Shown one piece after another: positions 1 to 7,425 of a stretch of DNA of 11,079 nt (positions are counted from its first letter, which is position 1; each line of letters opens with the position of its first letter). The position numbers and the translations under genes are program-made. The notes beneath the pieces are model-generated. The model had not been told where the DNA came from. It did not search any database and saw only the letters and a program-made list of their open reading frames with translations. Origin of the DNA: Clostridiales bacterium (lineage in GTDB: Bacteria > Bacillota > Clostridia > Oscillospirales > Acutalibacteraceae); contig JAJBVR010000050.1 of the NCBI GenBank assembly GCA_020859725.1, positions 1 through 11,079 on the forward strand, in the 5' to 3' direction.

Positions 1-3
1 GTT

Positions 4-25
4 TATAATCTATATTGATTATAAT
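4..25 (+). promoter_or_regulatory. Candidate -10 elements upstream of gdhA
   Basis: Two exact TATAAT hexamers lie at 4-9 and 20-25, just before the glutamate dehydrogenase gene. The -35 box of the first would lie entirely outside the window, and that of the second mostly outside, so neither can be confirmed. Transcription from the first would begin near 16 and from the second near 32. Both would leave the GGGGAT ribosome-binding sequence (38-43) and the TTG start at 50 inside the mRNA. AT-rich DNA produces such hexamers by chance. Confidence 0.35.
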
Positions 26-49
26 TTGACCGTAAATGGGGATGTTTTT

Positions 50-1405
50 TTGAATGAATATATAGAGAACGTCATAAAAACTGTTGAAACAAGAGATTCG
101 GCTAAGCCTGAATATATTCAGTGTGTTAAAGAAGTTTTCAGATCTCTTGAAAAAGTTATTGAGGCTCATCCCGAATATGTTGAAGACGACTTGCTTACAA
201 GGATGGTCGAACCGGACAGATTGATTACTTTTCGGATTGCCTGGGTAGACGACAATGGAAAAACAAAGGTGAACAGAGGATACAGAGTACAGTTCAATTC
301 CTCAATCGGGCCTTACAAAGGAGGATTAAGATTTCATCCAAGTGTAAATTCAAGTATAATGTATTTCCTTGGCTTTGAACAAACATTTAAAAATTCTCTT
401 ACCGGCTTGCCGATGGGAGGAGCAAAAGGCGGTTCGGATTTTGACCCACGGGGAAAAAGCAAAGGGGAAATTATGCGTTTTTGTCAGGCTTTTATGACAG
501 AACTTTATCGGCACATTGGACCTAATATAGATGTTCCGGCAGGAGATATCGGAGTTGGTGCAACGGAAATAGGATTTCTTTTTGGTCAGTACAAAAGAAT
601 AACAGATGCATTTGAAAACGGTGTAATTACCGGAAAAGGTCTTTCATACGGAGGGTCGCTTGTTCGCCCGGAAGCAACAGGATTCGGAGCGGTTTATTAT
701 TTGCTTGAAGTACTTAAGCATGAAAAAGACAATATAAAAGGAAAAAAAGTTGCTGTTTCCGGGTTTGGAAATGTTGCGTGGGGAGCAATAAAAAAGCTCA
801 ATGAGCTTGGAGCGGTTCCTCTTACAATAAGCGGACCCGGCGGATATGTTTATGATAAAGATGGAATATGCACGGATGAAAAAATTAATTATTTGCTTGA
901 AATGCGAGCCAGTGGAAGAGACCGAGTAAGCGACTACAGCGATAAATTCCCGTCTTCTGTTTTTATTCCCGGTAAAAAGCCTTGGGAAATAAAAGAAGCT
1001 GAAATAATTATGCCTTGTGCAACACAAAACGAAGTGGATTTATCAGATGCAAAAATGATTGTCAAAAACGGGGTTAAATATTACATTGAGGTTTCTAATA
1101 TGCCTACCACTGCCGACGCTCTGGATTTTTTGCTTGAGCAAAAAAATATGATAGTTGCACCGTCTAAAGCAGTTAATGCGGGAGGAGTTTGCGTTTCCGG
1201 ACTTGAAATGAGTCAAAACAGCCAGCGCCTCAGCTGGTCTTCTGAAGAAGTGGATGAGAAATTACATAAATCAATGATTGATATACATAATCACTCTGTT
1301 AATGCAGCAAAAAAATATGGTCTGGGTTATAATTTAGTTGCCGGGGCAAATATTGCCGGATTTGAAAAAGTTGCGGAAGCCATGATGGCACAGGGAATTT
1401 ACTGA
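50..1405 (+). CDS. gdhA: Glutamate dehydrogenase (hexameric, clostridial type, probably NAD-linked)
   Basis: This enzyme interconverts glutamate with 2-oxoglutarate plus ammonia in the cytoplasm, linking nitrogen and carbon metabolism. I chose the TTG at 50 because GGGGAT (38-43) sits 6 nt upstream. The resulting 451-aa protein also aligns end to end with the Clostridium symbiosum enzyme as I remember it (450 aa), residue for residue at the N-terminus. An in-frame TTG at 26 has no ribosome binding site. With start 50, the substrate and catalytic residues are present: Lys90 in GPYKGG, Lys114, Lys126 in PMGGAKGG and Asp166 in VPAGDIG. The Rossmann motif GFGNVAWGA begins at 238. Phe239 and Pro263 match positions linked to NAD preference in the C. 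symbiosum enzyme, while the acidic residue that follows is Gly264 here. The gene appears monocistronic. I see no clear intrinsic terminator after it, only the AT-rich repeat and the leader hairpin of the next operon. Confidence 0.96.
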   Translation: MNEYIENVIKTVETRDSAKPEYIQCVKEVFRSLEKVIEAHPEYVEDDLLTRMVEPDRLITFRIAWVDDNGKTKVNRGYRVQFNSSIGPYKGGLRFHPSVNSSIMYFLGFEQTFKNSLTGLPMGGAKGGSDFDPRGKSKGEIMRFCQAFMTELYRHIGPNIDVPAGDIGVGATEIGFLFGQYKRITDAFENGVITGKGLSYGGSLVRPEATGFGAVYYLLEVLKHEKDNIKGKKVAVSGFGNVAWGAIKKLNELGAVPLTISGPGGYVYDKDGICTDEKINYLLEMRASGRDRVSDYSDKFPSSVFIPGKKPWEIKEAEIIMPCATQNEVDLSDAKMIVKNGVKYYIEVSNMPTTADALDFLLEQKNMIVAPSKAVNAGGVCVSGLEMSQNSQRLSWSSEEVDEKLHKSMIDIHNHSVNAAKKYGLGYNLVAGANIAGFEKVAEAMMAQGIY

Positions 1406-1418
1406 TTATTAAGTGTAT

Positions 1419-1456
1419 TTTAAATTTTAAATAAATATTTAAATTTTAAACAAATA
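1419..1456 (+). repeat. Two tandem copies of a 19-bp AT-rich unit abutting the rimP promoter
   Basis: Positions 1419-1437 and 1438-1456 are directly adjacent 19-bp copies that differ at one base (T1432 versus C1451). The second copy ends one base before the -35 box at 1458. Each copy contains TTTAAATTTTAAA. The position suits an A/T-rich UP-like element contacted by the RNA polymerase alpha subunit, or an operator with two sites. Simple expansion of AT-rich spacer DNA is the null explanation. Confidence 0.8.
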
Positions 1457-1457
1457 C

Positions 1458-1486
1458 TTGACATTTTGATTTTAAAATATTATACT
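1458..1486 (+). promoter_or_regulatory. Sigma-A promoter of the rimP-nusA-infB operon
   Basis: The -35 box TTGACA (1458-1463) is perfect. It is followed by a 17-bp spacer and the -10 box TATACT (1481-1486), one mismatch from consensus. Predicted transcription starts near 1493, giving a 5' leader of about 93 nt before rimP. No other equally good promoter was noticed before the tRNA promoter at 10254, so this one probably drives the whole run of genes to 10250. Confidence 0.87.
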
Positions 1487-1514
1487 GTTAAAAATAAGAA
1501 TATAAACGTATTTT

Positions 1515-1538
1515 GAGAGTGGCACGGGTGCCGCTCTC
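1515..1538 (+). promoter_or_regulatory. Leader hairpin of the rimP operon
   Basis: A 24-nt hairpin lies in the predicted 5' leader. The arms GAGAGTGGCA and TGCCGCTCTC form a 10-bp stem, with one G-U pair, around a CGGG loop. From memory, a GAGTGGG/CCCACTC-type hairpin in front of rimP (ylxS) recurs in Firmicutes. It lacks a directly following T-run, so it is not a standard terminator. A T7 run does start 17 nt downstream, at 1556, preceded by GGCA (1552-1555), which could pair with the TGCC of the right arm as a weak alternative. Attenuation, autogenous control or mRNA stability are possible roles; it might also block read-through from gdhA. Confidence 0.7.
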
Positions 1539-1585
1539 ATATTATTGTTAGGGCATTTTTTTGATTTGCGTTTTTTGGAGGGAAT

Positions 1586-2083
1586 ATGGCGGGTAAAAAT
1601 ACTGTTGAAAAAGTTTTGGAAATAGCAGAACCTCTTGCGGCCGAGTTGGGGCTTGAAATTTGGGATGTTACTTTTAAAAAAGAAGGAGCAGATTGGTATT
1701 TAAGAATTTTTATTGATAAAAAGGGCGGAGTAACTGTTGATGATTGCGTTGATTTGACTCATGCCGTTGCAAAACCTCTGGATGAAGCGGACCCAATTTC
1801 GCAGTCATATATGCTTGAAATTTGTTCCCCGGGTATTGAGCGCGAATTGAAAAAAGATTCGCATTTTGTTAAATATATCGGTTCTCCCGTAATGCTCAGA
1901 ACTATAAGACCGGTGAATAACGCGCGCGATTTTGCGGGAACTCTTGAAAAATATGAAAACGGGCTTATAACCGTTCTGCTTAAAGACGGGGAAATTTTAT
2001 CTGTTTTGAAAAAAGATATTTCCTACATTAAGCTGGATGATTTTGATATAAATGATTTTAATAAGGAAATACAGAAAGGTTGA
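1586..2083 (+). CDS. rimP: Ribosome maturation factor RimP
   Basis: RimP assists maturation of the 30S ribosomal subunit, acting early in assembly around ribosomal protein S12. The 165-aa product has the family layout: an N-terminal alpha/beta domain with WDVTFKKEG and LRIFIDKKGGVTVDDC, then the signature LEICSPGIEREL, and a C-terminal SH3-like domain (roughly residues 95-160). The ATG at 1586 follows GGAGGG (1577-1582) with an unusually short 3-nt gap, but no better start is available and the N-terminus fits the family. It is the first gene of the operon and is followed 7 bp later by nusA, the classic arrangement. A structured leader and near-consensus promoter precede it. Confidence 0.96.
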   Translation: MAGKNTVEKVLEIAEPLAAELGLEIWDVTFKKEGADWYLRIFIDKKGGVTVDDCVDLTHAVAKPLDEADPISQSYMLEICSPGIERELKKDSHFVKYIGSPVMLRTIRPVNNARDFAGTLEKYENGLITVLLKDGEILSVLKKDISYIKLDDFDINDFNKEIQKG

Positions 2084-2090
2084 TAGGAAA

Positions 2091-3152
2091 ATGAACAAGG
2101 AATTTTTTGAAGCTGTTAAAATGCTTGAAGAGGAAAAAGGCATTCCCGCAGATTATCTTTATGATAAAATTTCAGCGGCCATAGTTGTTGCCGCAAAACA
2201 TAATTATAACGGTAAAGATATTGTGCACTGTGATATTGAGCCGGAAAAAGAAAAAATTAAGGTTTATGTTACAAAAAATGTTGTGGATGAAATTGAAGAC
2301 GAGGATACAGATATAACACTTGATGAAGCCGTTAAAATAAAAAAATCCGCAAAAGTTGGAAAAACCATTGATATTCCCCTTAAAACCAAGGAATTCGGAA
2401 GAATTATAGCGCAAAACGCAAAGCATGTTATCCGCCAGGGAATACGAGAGGCGGAAAGAGGCAAGCAGTTTGCGGAATTTCAGAGCAAAAATCAGGAACT
2501 TGTTACTGCGAAAGTCAGCAGAATTGACCCGGTAAACGGCAGTGTAACTCTTGAAATAGGTAAGGCGACGGCGGTTTTGCCGAAAAGCGAGCAAATTCCG
2601 AATGAAACATTTACCGAAGGGGAAAATATCAAAATTTTCGTGGTGGATGTTAAAGATACCGGGAAGGGGCCTAAAATTATGATTTCACGCACACATCCCG
2701 GTCTTGTCAGAAGGCTGTTTGAAACGGAAGTGCCTGAAATTTATGACGGCACCATTGAAATAAAATCAATTTCACGCGAGGCGGGCTCCAGAACAAAAAT
2801 TGCCATTTTCAGCAAGGATGACGAAATAGACCCCGTCGGCGCATGCATTGGTCCGAAAGGCCAGCGTGTTTCCAATATTGTTGACGCTCTCGGCGGAGAA
2901 AAAATTGATATTGTTAAATACAGTGACGATGTGGCAGAGTTTGTTTCTTCCGCGCTTGCGCCTTCAGATGTGTGCGAAGTGGAAATATTGGATGAAAACA
3001 CTAATTTCTGCCGCGCCACCGTGCCGGATGACCAGCTGAGCCTTGCAATCGGAAATAAAGGTCAGAATGTTCGATTGGCGGCTAAATTAACAGGCTGGAA
3101 AATAGATATTAAGCCGGAATCGGGATTTTATGAGGGCTCATCGCAGGAGTAA
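2091..3152 (+). CDS. nusA: Transcription termination/antitermination protein NusA
   Basis: NusA binds RNA polymerase and nascent RNA, promoting pausing and intrinsic termination or, with other factors, antitermination of rRNA. The 353-aa protein shows an N-terminal polymerase-binding domain (about 1-130), an S1 domain starting near Leu137 (LVTAKVSRIDPVNGSV) and two KH domains. KH1 carries IGPKGQR at 253-259 and KH2 carries IGNKGQN at 320-326. The length matches Gram-positive NusA, which lacks the C-terminal acidic repeats of E. coli NusA. I placed the start at 2091 rather than the in-frame ATG at 2052, because MNKEFFEAV is the family N-terminus and AGAAAGG (2073-2079) lies 11 nt before it. 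The earlier ATG would sit inside rimP. Confidence 0.97.
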   Translation: MNKEFFEAVKMLEEEKGIPADYLYDKISAAIVVAAKHNYNGKDIVHCDIEPEKEKIKVYVTKNVVDEIEDEDTDITLDEAVKIKKSAKVGKTIDIPLKTKEFGRIIAQNAKHVIRQGIREAERGKQFAEFQSKNQELVTAKVSRIDPVNGSVTLEIGKATAVLPKSEQIPNETFTEGENIKIFVVDVKDTGKGPKIMISRTHPGLVRRLFETEVPEIYDGTIEIKSISREAGSRTKIAIFSKDDEIDPVGACIGPKGQRVSNIVDALGGEKIDIVKYSDDVAEFVSSALAPSDVCEVEILDENTNFCRATVPDDQLSLAIGNKGQNVRLAAKLTGWKIDIKPESGFYEGSSQE

Positions 3153-3159
3153 TTTGTGA

Positions 3160-3432
3160 ATGAAAGAGAAAAAAACCGCTAAACGTATGTGCACCGGATG
3201 CGGCGAAATGTTTGATAAACGAGTGCTCATAAGAGTTGTTAAAAGCCCGCAGGGAGAAATAAGCATTGATCTTACGGGAAAGAAAAACGGCAAGGGCGCA
3301 TATGTTTGCAATAATATTGAATGTCTTAAAAAGGCAAGAAAAAGAAAATCACTTGAACGGGCTTTTTCAATGAAAATTGAAAATTCCGTTTATGATAAAA
3401 TGGAAGAAGAAATTATTAATGGAAAAGAATAG
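3160..3432 (+). CDS. ylxR: YlxR-family RNA-binding protein
   Basis: This small basic protein of 90 aa has the YlxR signature: RMCTGCGEMF near the N-terminus (Cys11, Cys14), LIRVVKSPQGEISIDLTGK in the middle and GKGAYVC before a basic helix (KKARKRKSLERAF). The family is almost always encoded between nusA and infB, as here. From recent memory, the Bacillus homologue was reported to modulate RNase P (renamed RnpM), so a role in RNA processing is plausible but not provable from this sequence. The ATG at 3160 follows AGGAG (3145-3149) with 10 nt spacing. An in-frame TTG two codons upstream is blocked by a TGA, which supports this start. Confidence 0.94.
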   Translation: MKEKKTAKRMCTGCGEMFDKRVLIRVVKSPQGEISIDLTGKKNGKGAYVCNNIECLKKARKRKSLERAFSMKIENSVYDKMEEEIINGKE

Positions 3433-3730
3433 GCTGCTTTCAATGCTGGGTCTTGCAAGAAGAGCGGGAAAGCTTTCTATGGGGCATGATGCGGCGTTAA
3501 AGTCTTTGTTCGGCGGGAAAGCAAAAATTATTATTTTCGCAAAGGATTCTTCACCAAGGGTTCGGCGGGAATTTGAAATAACAATGAATAAAAACAATAT
3601 AAATATTCCCGCCTTTTCTGCGGATATATTAATTTCGGAAATCCATTTTGCCTGCGGATATAAGGCAGGCATAATAACAGTTAATGATGATAATTTCAGT
3701 AAAAAAATAATTTCATTATTAAATCAGTAA
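3419..3730 (+). CDS. ylxQ: L7Ae-family RNA-binding protein YlxQ
   Basis: The product is 103 aa and matches the L7Ae/L30e/Gadd45 fold family. It opens with LLSMLGLARRAGKLSMG, continues with KAKIIIFAKDSS (the strand and loop that contact kink-turn RNA), and ends with a hydrophobic strand GIITVNDDNFSKKI. Bacillus homologues bind kink-turn RNA; the cellular target is not well defined. I chose the ATG at 3419, because MEKNRLLSMLGLA is the family N-terminus; upstream in-frame ATGs at 3377 and 3392 would add a tail read from inside ylxR. The gene overlaps ylxR by 14 bp and has only a weak purine-rich site (GGAAG, 3402-3406), so translation is probably coupled. Its distance to infB is 26 bp. Confidence 0.92.
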   Translation: MEKNRLLSMLGLARRAGKLSMGHDAALKSLFGGKAKIIIFAKDSSPRVRREFEITMNKNNINIPAFSADILISEIHFACGYKAGIITVNDDNFSKKIISLLNQ

Positions 3731-3756
3731 ATAATTAATTAGGAGGAATTCGATAT

Positions 3757-6141
3757 ATGGTAATAAAGGTTAAGGTGTCCGATGTTGCTAAAGATTTCGG
3801 AAAAAGCAATAAGGAAATAATCGAAATGCTTAGCAATTACTGCGCTGGACCTGCCAAAAAAGCGTCAACCGTCCTCGAAGAAGATGAATTAAATATAATT
3901 TTTGATAAGATTACACAGGATAACAGTGTTGAAAATTTTGACGCGTATTTCAAATCCGGAGAGAAGCAAGCAGGCAAACCTTCTGAAACCGCGAAAAAAT
4001 CCGAAAAAACCGAAAAGGATAAAAATAAGGCGGATTCGGTTAAGGATAAAAAGCGTGAAAGTCAGGCGGCAATTCTTCAAATGGCTGAGCAGGCGGCAAA
4101 AAGAGCGCAGGAAAAAGCAAAGAAAAAAGCCGCTCAGGCGCCTCAGGCACGCACTAAGGGAGAAACACGCAGAGTGGATACCCGTGTTAACAATGTTGAT
4201 TTGGAAAAATATAATCAAAAATACGAGGATATTGCTCCCACGTCATCAATAGGCGATTATCAGAAAAAGCAAAAGCTTAATCAAAAATCAAAGCAGTACA
4301 GAAAGAAAAAACCGCAGGGAATGCATGCTCATTCCAAAAAAGAAACTGAGCAGCAGCGTCTTGCAAGAATTCAGGAGCAAAGGAAAAAACAGCAGATTGA
4401 AATTCAGATTTCAGATGAAATTACCGTCGGCGAGCTGGCAAGCCTTTTGCGTATGACTGCAACGGAAGTTATAAAAAAACTCATGGCTCTCGGCGTTATG
4501 GCAACAGTTAATGAGGTTATAGATTATGACACCGCGGAAATTGTTGCTACCGAGCTTGGCGCAAAGGTTGAAAAAAAGTTGGAAGTTTCTATCGAAGAGC
4601 AAATAATCGAGGAAGAGGTTGAAGATGATGAAAATGCCGTTACACGCCCTCCTGTAGTTTGTGTTATGGGGCATGTTGATCACGGTAAAACCTCTATTCT
4701 TGATGCTATCAGAGATACGGATGTAACTTCAACGGAGGCAGGCGGAATTACCCAGGCAATAGGCGCTTATCAGGTTGAAGTAAATGATCAGAAAATAACA
4801 TTTTTTGACACACCCGGGCACGCCGCGTTTACCGCAATGCGAGCAAGAGGAGCTATGGCAACAGATATTGCCGTTCTTGTTGTGGCGGCAGACGATGGTA
4901 TTATGCCGCAAACAATAGAAGCCATAAATCATGCAAAAGCTGCTGAAATTCCGATTATTGTTGCAATTAATAAAATGGATAAGGAAGGCGCGAATCCCGA
5001 AAGAATCATGGAGCAGCTTACGGAGCACGAGCTTGTTCCCGAGGAGTGGGGCGGAGATGTGATTTGCGTTCCTGTTTCCGCTAAAACAAAAATGGGAATT
5101 GATAAGCTTTTGGAAACAATTATTCTTGTTTCCAAAATGGCTGAACTTAAAGCGAATCCGAGCAGAACCGCAAAGGGAGTTGTAATTGAAGCAAAGCTTG
5201 ATAAGGGCAGAGGACCTATAGCAACATTCCTTGTTCAAAACGGAACTTTAAATTCAGGCGATTATGTGGTTGCCGGCACGGCGGTTGGGCGTGTGCGCGC
5301 GATGATAGATTATAAAGGAAGAAAAATAAACAGCGCCGGTCCGTCTGTTCCCGTGGAAATTATGGGTCTTGATCAGGCGCCTATGAGCGGTGATGAGTTT
5401 AATGCCGTTTCCGATGAAAAACTCGCTAAAGCGCTTGTTGAGCAAAGAAAAGAAAAGAAGAAAGAAGAGGAATTTAAGCTTTACCAAAAGGTTACTCTTG
5501 ACACCTTGTTTTCAACTCTTGAAGAGGGTAAGCTTAAAGAATTAAATATAATCATCAAAGCCGATGTTCAGGGCTCTGTCGAAGCGGTTAAGCAATCTCT
5601 TCTTAAAATTGAAAATGATGAAGTAAGGGTAAGAATTATTCACGGCGCGGTTGGCGCGGTTAATGATTCGGATGTAATGCTTGCAAAGGCTTCAAATGCG
5701 ATTATTATAGCGTTTGCAACCAATATTGAGCAGGATGCCGCTGATAATGCCGCCAGAGACGGAGTTGAAATTAAGCAGTATAATATAATTTATGATGCTA
5801 TAGAGGATATTGAAGCGGCAATGAAAGGTATGCGTTCTGTTAAATACCGCAATGTTGATACGGGCGCTGTAGAGGTAAGAGAAGTGTATACGCTTTCAAG
5901 CGTAGGTTCAATAGCAGGCTCTCTTGTTACAAGCGGTACTGTTAAAAGCAACGGCAGGGTGCGAGTAATAAGAAACGGTTCTCAAATAGCAGATACTGCT
6001 ATAAAAAGCCTTAAACGTTTTAAAGATGATGTTAAAGATGTGTCTTCCGGATATGAATGCGGCATTTCACTTGAAAACTGGGATGATATTAAGCCGGGAG
6101 ATGTTTTTGAATGCTATATTGTTGAGGAATACAGGGATTAA
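3757..6141 (+). CDS. infB: Translation initiation factor IF-2
   Basis: IF-2 is the GTPase that brings fMet-tRNA to the 30S subunit and promotes 50S joining. The 794-aa protein has an N-terminal IF2N domain (about 1-50) and a long lysine/glutamate-rich linker (about 60-215). A second IF2N domain follows (about 220-270) and then the G domain. G motifs are GHVDHGKT (305-312), DTPGH (351-355), NKMD (405-408) and SAK (441-443). Downstream lie the EF-Tu-like domain II, domain III and the C-terminal tRNA-binding domain, with [11 protein letters not shown] conserved. One change stands out: the Cys usually found in IAGC.V of that domain is Ser here ([10 protein letters not shown]). The start is secure, with AGGAGG at 3741-3746 and 10 nt spacing, the strongest ribosome binding site in the operon. 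Confidence 0.98.
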   Translation: MVIKVKVSDVAKDFGKSNKEIIEMLSNYCAGPAKKASTVLEEDELNIIFDKITQDNSVENFDAYFKSGEKQAGKPSETAKKSEKTEKDKNKADSVKDKKRESQAAILQMAEQAAKRAQEKAKKKAAQAPQARTKGETRRVDTRVNNVDLEKYNQKYEDIAPTSSIGDYQKKQKLNQKSKQYRKKKPQGMHAHSKKETEQQRLARIQEQRKKQQIEIQISDEITVGELASLLRMTATEVIKKLMALGVMATVNEVIDYDTAEIVATELGAKVEKKLEVSIEEQIIEEEVEDDENAVTRPPVVCVMGHVDHGKTSILDAIRDTDVTSTEAGGITQAIGAYQVEVNDQKITFFDTPGHAAFTAMRARGAMATDIAVLVVAADDGIMPQTIEAINHAKAAEIPIIVAINKMDKEGANPERIMEQLTEHELVPEEWGGDVICVPVSAKTKMGIDKLLETIILVSKMAELKANPSRTAKGVVIEAKLDKGRGPIATFLVQNGTLNSGDYVVAGTAVGRVRAMIDYKGRKINSAGPSVPVEIMGLDQAPMSGDEFNAVSDEKLAKALVEQRKEKKKEEEFKLYQKVTLDTLFSTLEEGKLKELNIIIKADVQGSVEAVKQSLLKIENDEVRVRIIHGAVGAVNDSDVMLAKASNAIIIAFATNIEQDAADNAARDGVEIKQYNIIYDAIEDIEAAMKGMRSVKYRNVDTGAVEVREVYTLSSVGSIAGSLVTSGTVKSNGRVRVIRNGSQIADTAIKSLKRFKDDVKDVSSGYECGISLENWDDIKPGDVFECYIVEEYRD

Positions 6142-6143
6142 TT

Positions 6144-6482
6144 ATGGCTGGTTTTCATATAGACAGAATTTCAGAGGATATAAAGCGTGAGATAATATCG
6201 CTTATGCGTGAAATCAAGGATCCGAGGGTTGCCGGAAAAATGCTTACCGTTATTAACGTAACTGTTTCAAGTGATTTGAGTTATGCAAAGGTTTATGTAA
6301 GCGATATGAACGGTATTGAATCCGCTAAGGAGGCCTGTAAAGGCTTAACCTCGGCTCAGGGATATATCAGGCACGCTCTCGGAAACAACCTTCATTTAAG
6401 AAAAGCTCCGGAATTAACTTTTATAGCGGATGATTCCGTTAAAAAAGGAATGGAGATTTTTGAAAAATTAAAGGATAACTAA
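6144..6482 (+). CDS. rbfA: 30S ribosome-binding factor RbfA
   Basis: RbfA binds immature 30S subunits near the 5' helix of 16S rRNA and is needed for late maturation, especially in the cold. The 112-aa protein has the KH-like family pattern: RISEDIKREIISLMREIKDPRV at the N-terminus, VNVTVSSDLSYAKVYVS-like strands (here VINVTVSSDLSYAKVYVS), and a C-terminal RHALGNNLHLRKAPELTF segment. The gene begins 2 bp after the infB stop, using AGGG (6133-6136) inside the infB end as ribosome binding site. It is followed 1 bp later by nrnA. Order and length are normal for Firmicutes. Confidence 0.96.
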   Translation: MAGFHIDRISEDIKREIISLMREIKDPRVAGKMLTVINVTVSSDLSYAKVYVSDMNGIESAKEACKGLTSAQGYIRHALGNNLHLRKAPELTFIADDSVKKGMEIFEKLKDN

Positions 6483-6483
6483 G

Positions 6484-7425
6484 ATGAATATTAATATTAA
6501 AGAATGCGCTCAAATTCTTAAAAAGAAAAATAATATTTTGATTCTTACACATGCTCATCCGGACGGCGATACTTTGGGTTCCGGCTTTGCCTTGTGCCGC
6601 GCGCTGATGAAATTAGGCAAAAAAGCAAGAGTTATAAATGATGATGAAATTCCAAAGAAGTATAATTATCTTTATGATGATTTGAAATTTAAAGATTTTA
6701 AAGAGGAATTTGTAATCGCGGTTGATGTGGCAACTGAAAATCTTCTTGGAGCTCTTCAGGATGAATATAGGGGGAAAACCGATATTTGCATTGATCATCA
6801 TTTAACAAATACGGATTATGCTGCAAAGACTTTGCTGTGCGATGTGCCTGCAACGTGCGAAATTATTTATAAACTGATTTTGGAGCTTGGAGCGGAAATT
6901 GATAAAAAAACCGCCGATTGCCTTTACACCGGACTGTCAACCGACACAGGATGCTTTCGATATGCTTCAACCACTTCGCAAAGCTACAGAATAGCCGCGG
7001 ATTTAATAGATTTGGGAGCAGATAACGGTTTTATCAACAGAGCAATGTTTGAAACGAAAACTAAATCCTATGTAATGCTGGAAAGGCTTGCTTTAAATGG
7101 ATTAAAGCTTTATTGCGGCGATAAAGTTGCCGTAATAAAAGTTACGCAGGATATGTATCGCAAAACAGGCTCAAATGAGCAGGAAACAGAGGCGCTTGCT
7201 CCTCTTACAAGGCAAATAGAGGGCGTTCAAATCGGAATAACAATGAGAGAAAAGAAAGATAAAACCTGTAAAGCCTCTATCAGAACGTTTGAAGTGAATG
7301 CTGCGCAGCTTGCAAAATGTTTCGGCGGCGGCGGTCATTCTCAGGCGGCTGCATGCAGGTTTGACTGCACAATAAATGAAGCCGAAAAGCTTATTGTTGA
7401 AAAATGCGGGGAATTTCTTTTATGA
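6484..7425 (+). CDS. nrnA: DHH/DHHA1 phosphoesterase NrnA (nanoRNase/pAp phosphatase)
   Basis: NrnA degrades 2-5 nt RNA fragments and dephosphorylates 3'-phosphoadenosine 5'-phosphate in many Firmicutes that lack oligoribonuclease. The 313-aa protein carries the DHH metal motifs: HAHPDGD (23-29), Asp81 in AVDVA, DHH (104-106) and Asp154 in STDTGCF. The C-terminal DHHA1 substrate-binding motif is GGGGH at 281-285, followed by SQAAAC. Most relatives I recall read AAG at the end of that motif, so Ala290 is a small departure. The ribosome binding site AAGGA (6471-6475) overlaps the end of rbfA, and the stop overlaps the truB start as ATGA, implying coupled translation. Function is assigned by family and operon position. 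Confidence 0.93.
   Translation: MNINIKECAQILKKKNNILILTHAHPDGDTLGSGFALCRALMKLGKKARVINDDEIPKKYNYLYDDLKFKDFKEEFVIAVDVATENLLGALQDEYRGKTDICIDHHLTNTDYAAKTLLCDVPATCEIIYKLILELGAEIDKKTADCLYTGLSTDTGCFRYASTTSQSYRIAADLIDLGADNGFINRAMFETKTKSYVMLERLALNGLKLYCGDKVAVIKVTQDMYRKTGSNEQETEALAPLTRQIEGVQIGITMREKKDKTCKASIRTFEVNAAQLAKCFGGGGHSQAAACRFDCTINEAEKLIVEKCGEFLL

Noticed and set aside
1515..1538. Leader hairpin as the intrinsic terminator of gdhA
   Set aside because: It lies downstream of a strong promoter and has no immediate T-run (followed by ATATTATTGTTA). A leader role is more likely, though some termination of gdhA read-through cannot be excluded.
2172..2594. Antisense reading frames across nusA, infB and other genes
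   Set aside because: They are shadows of well-conserved genes, rich in Cys, Phe and Asn runs typical of reverse-frame translation, and lack ribosome binding sites.
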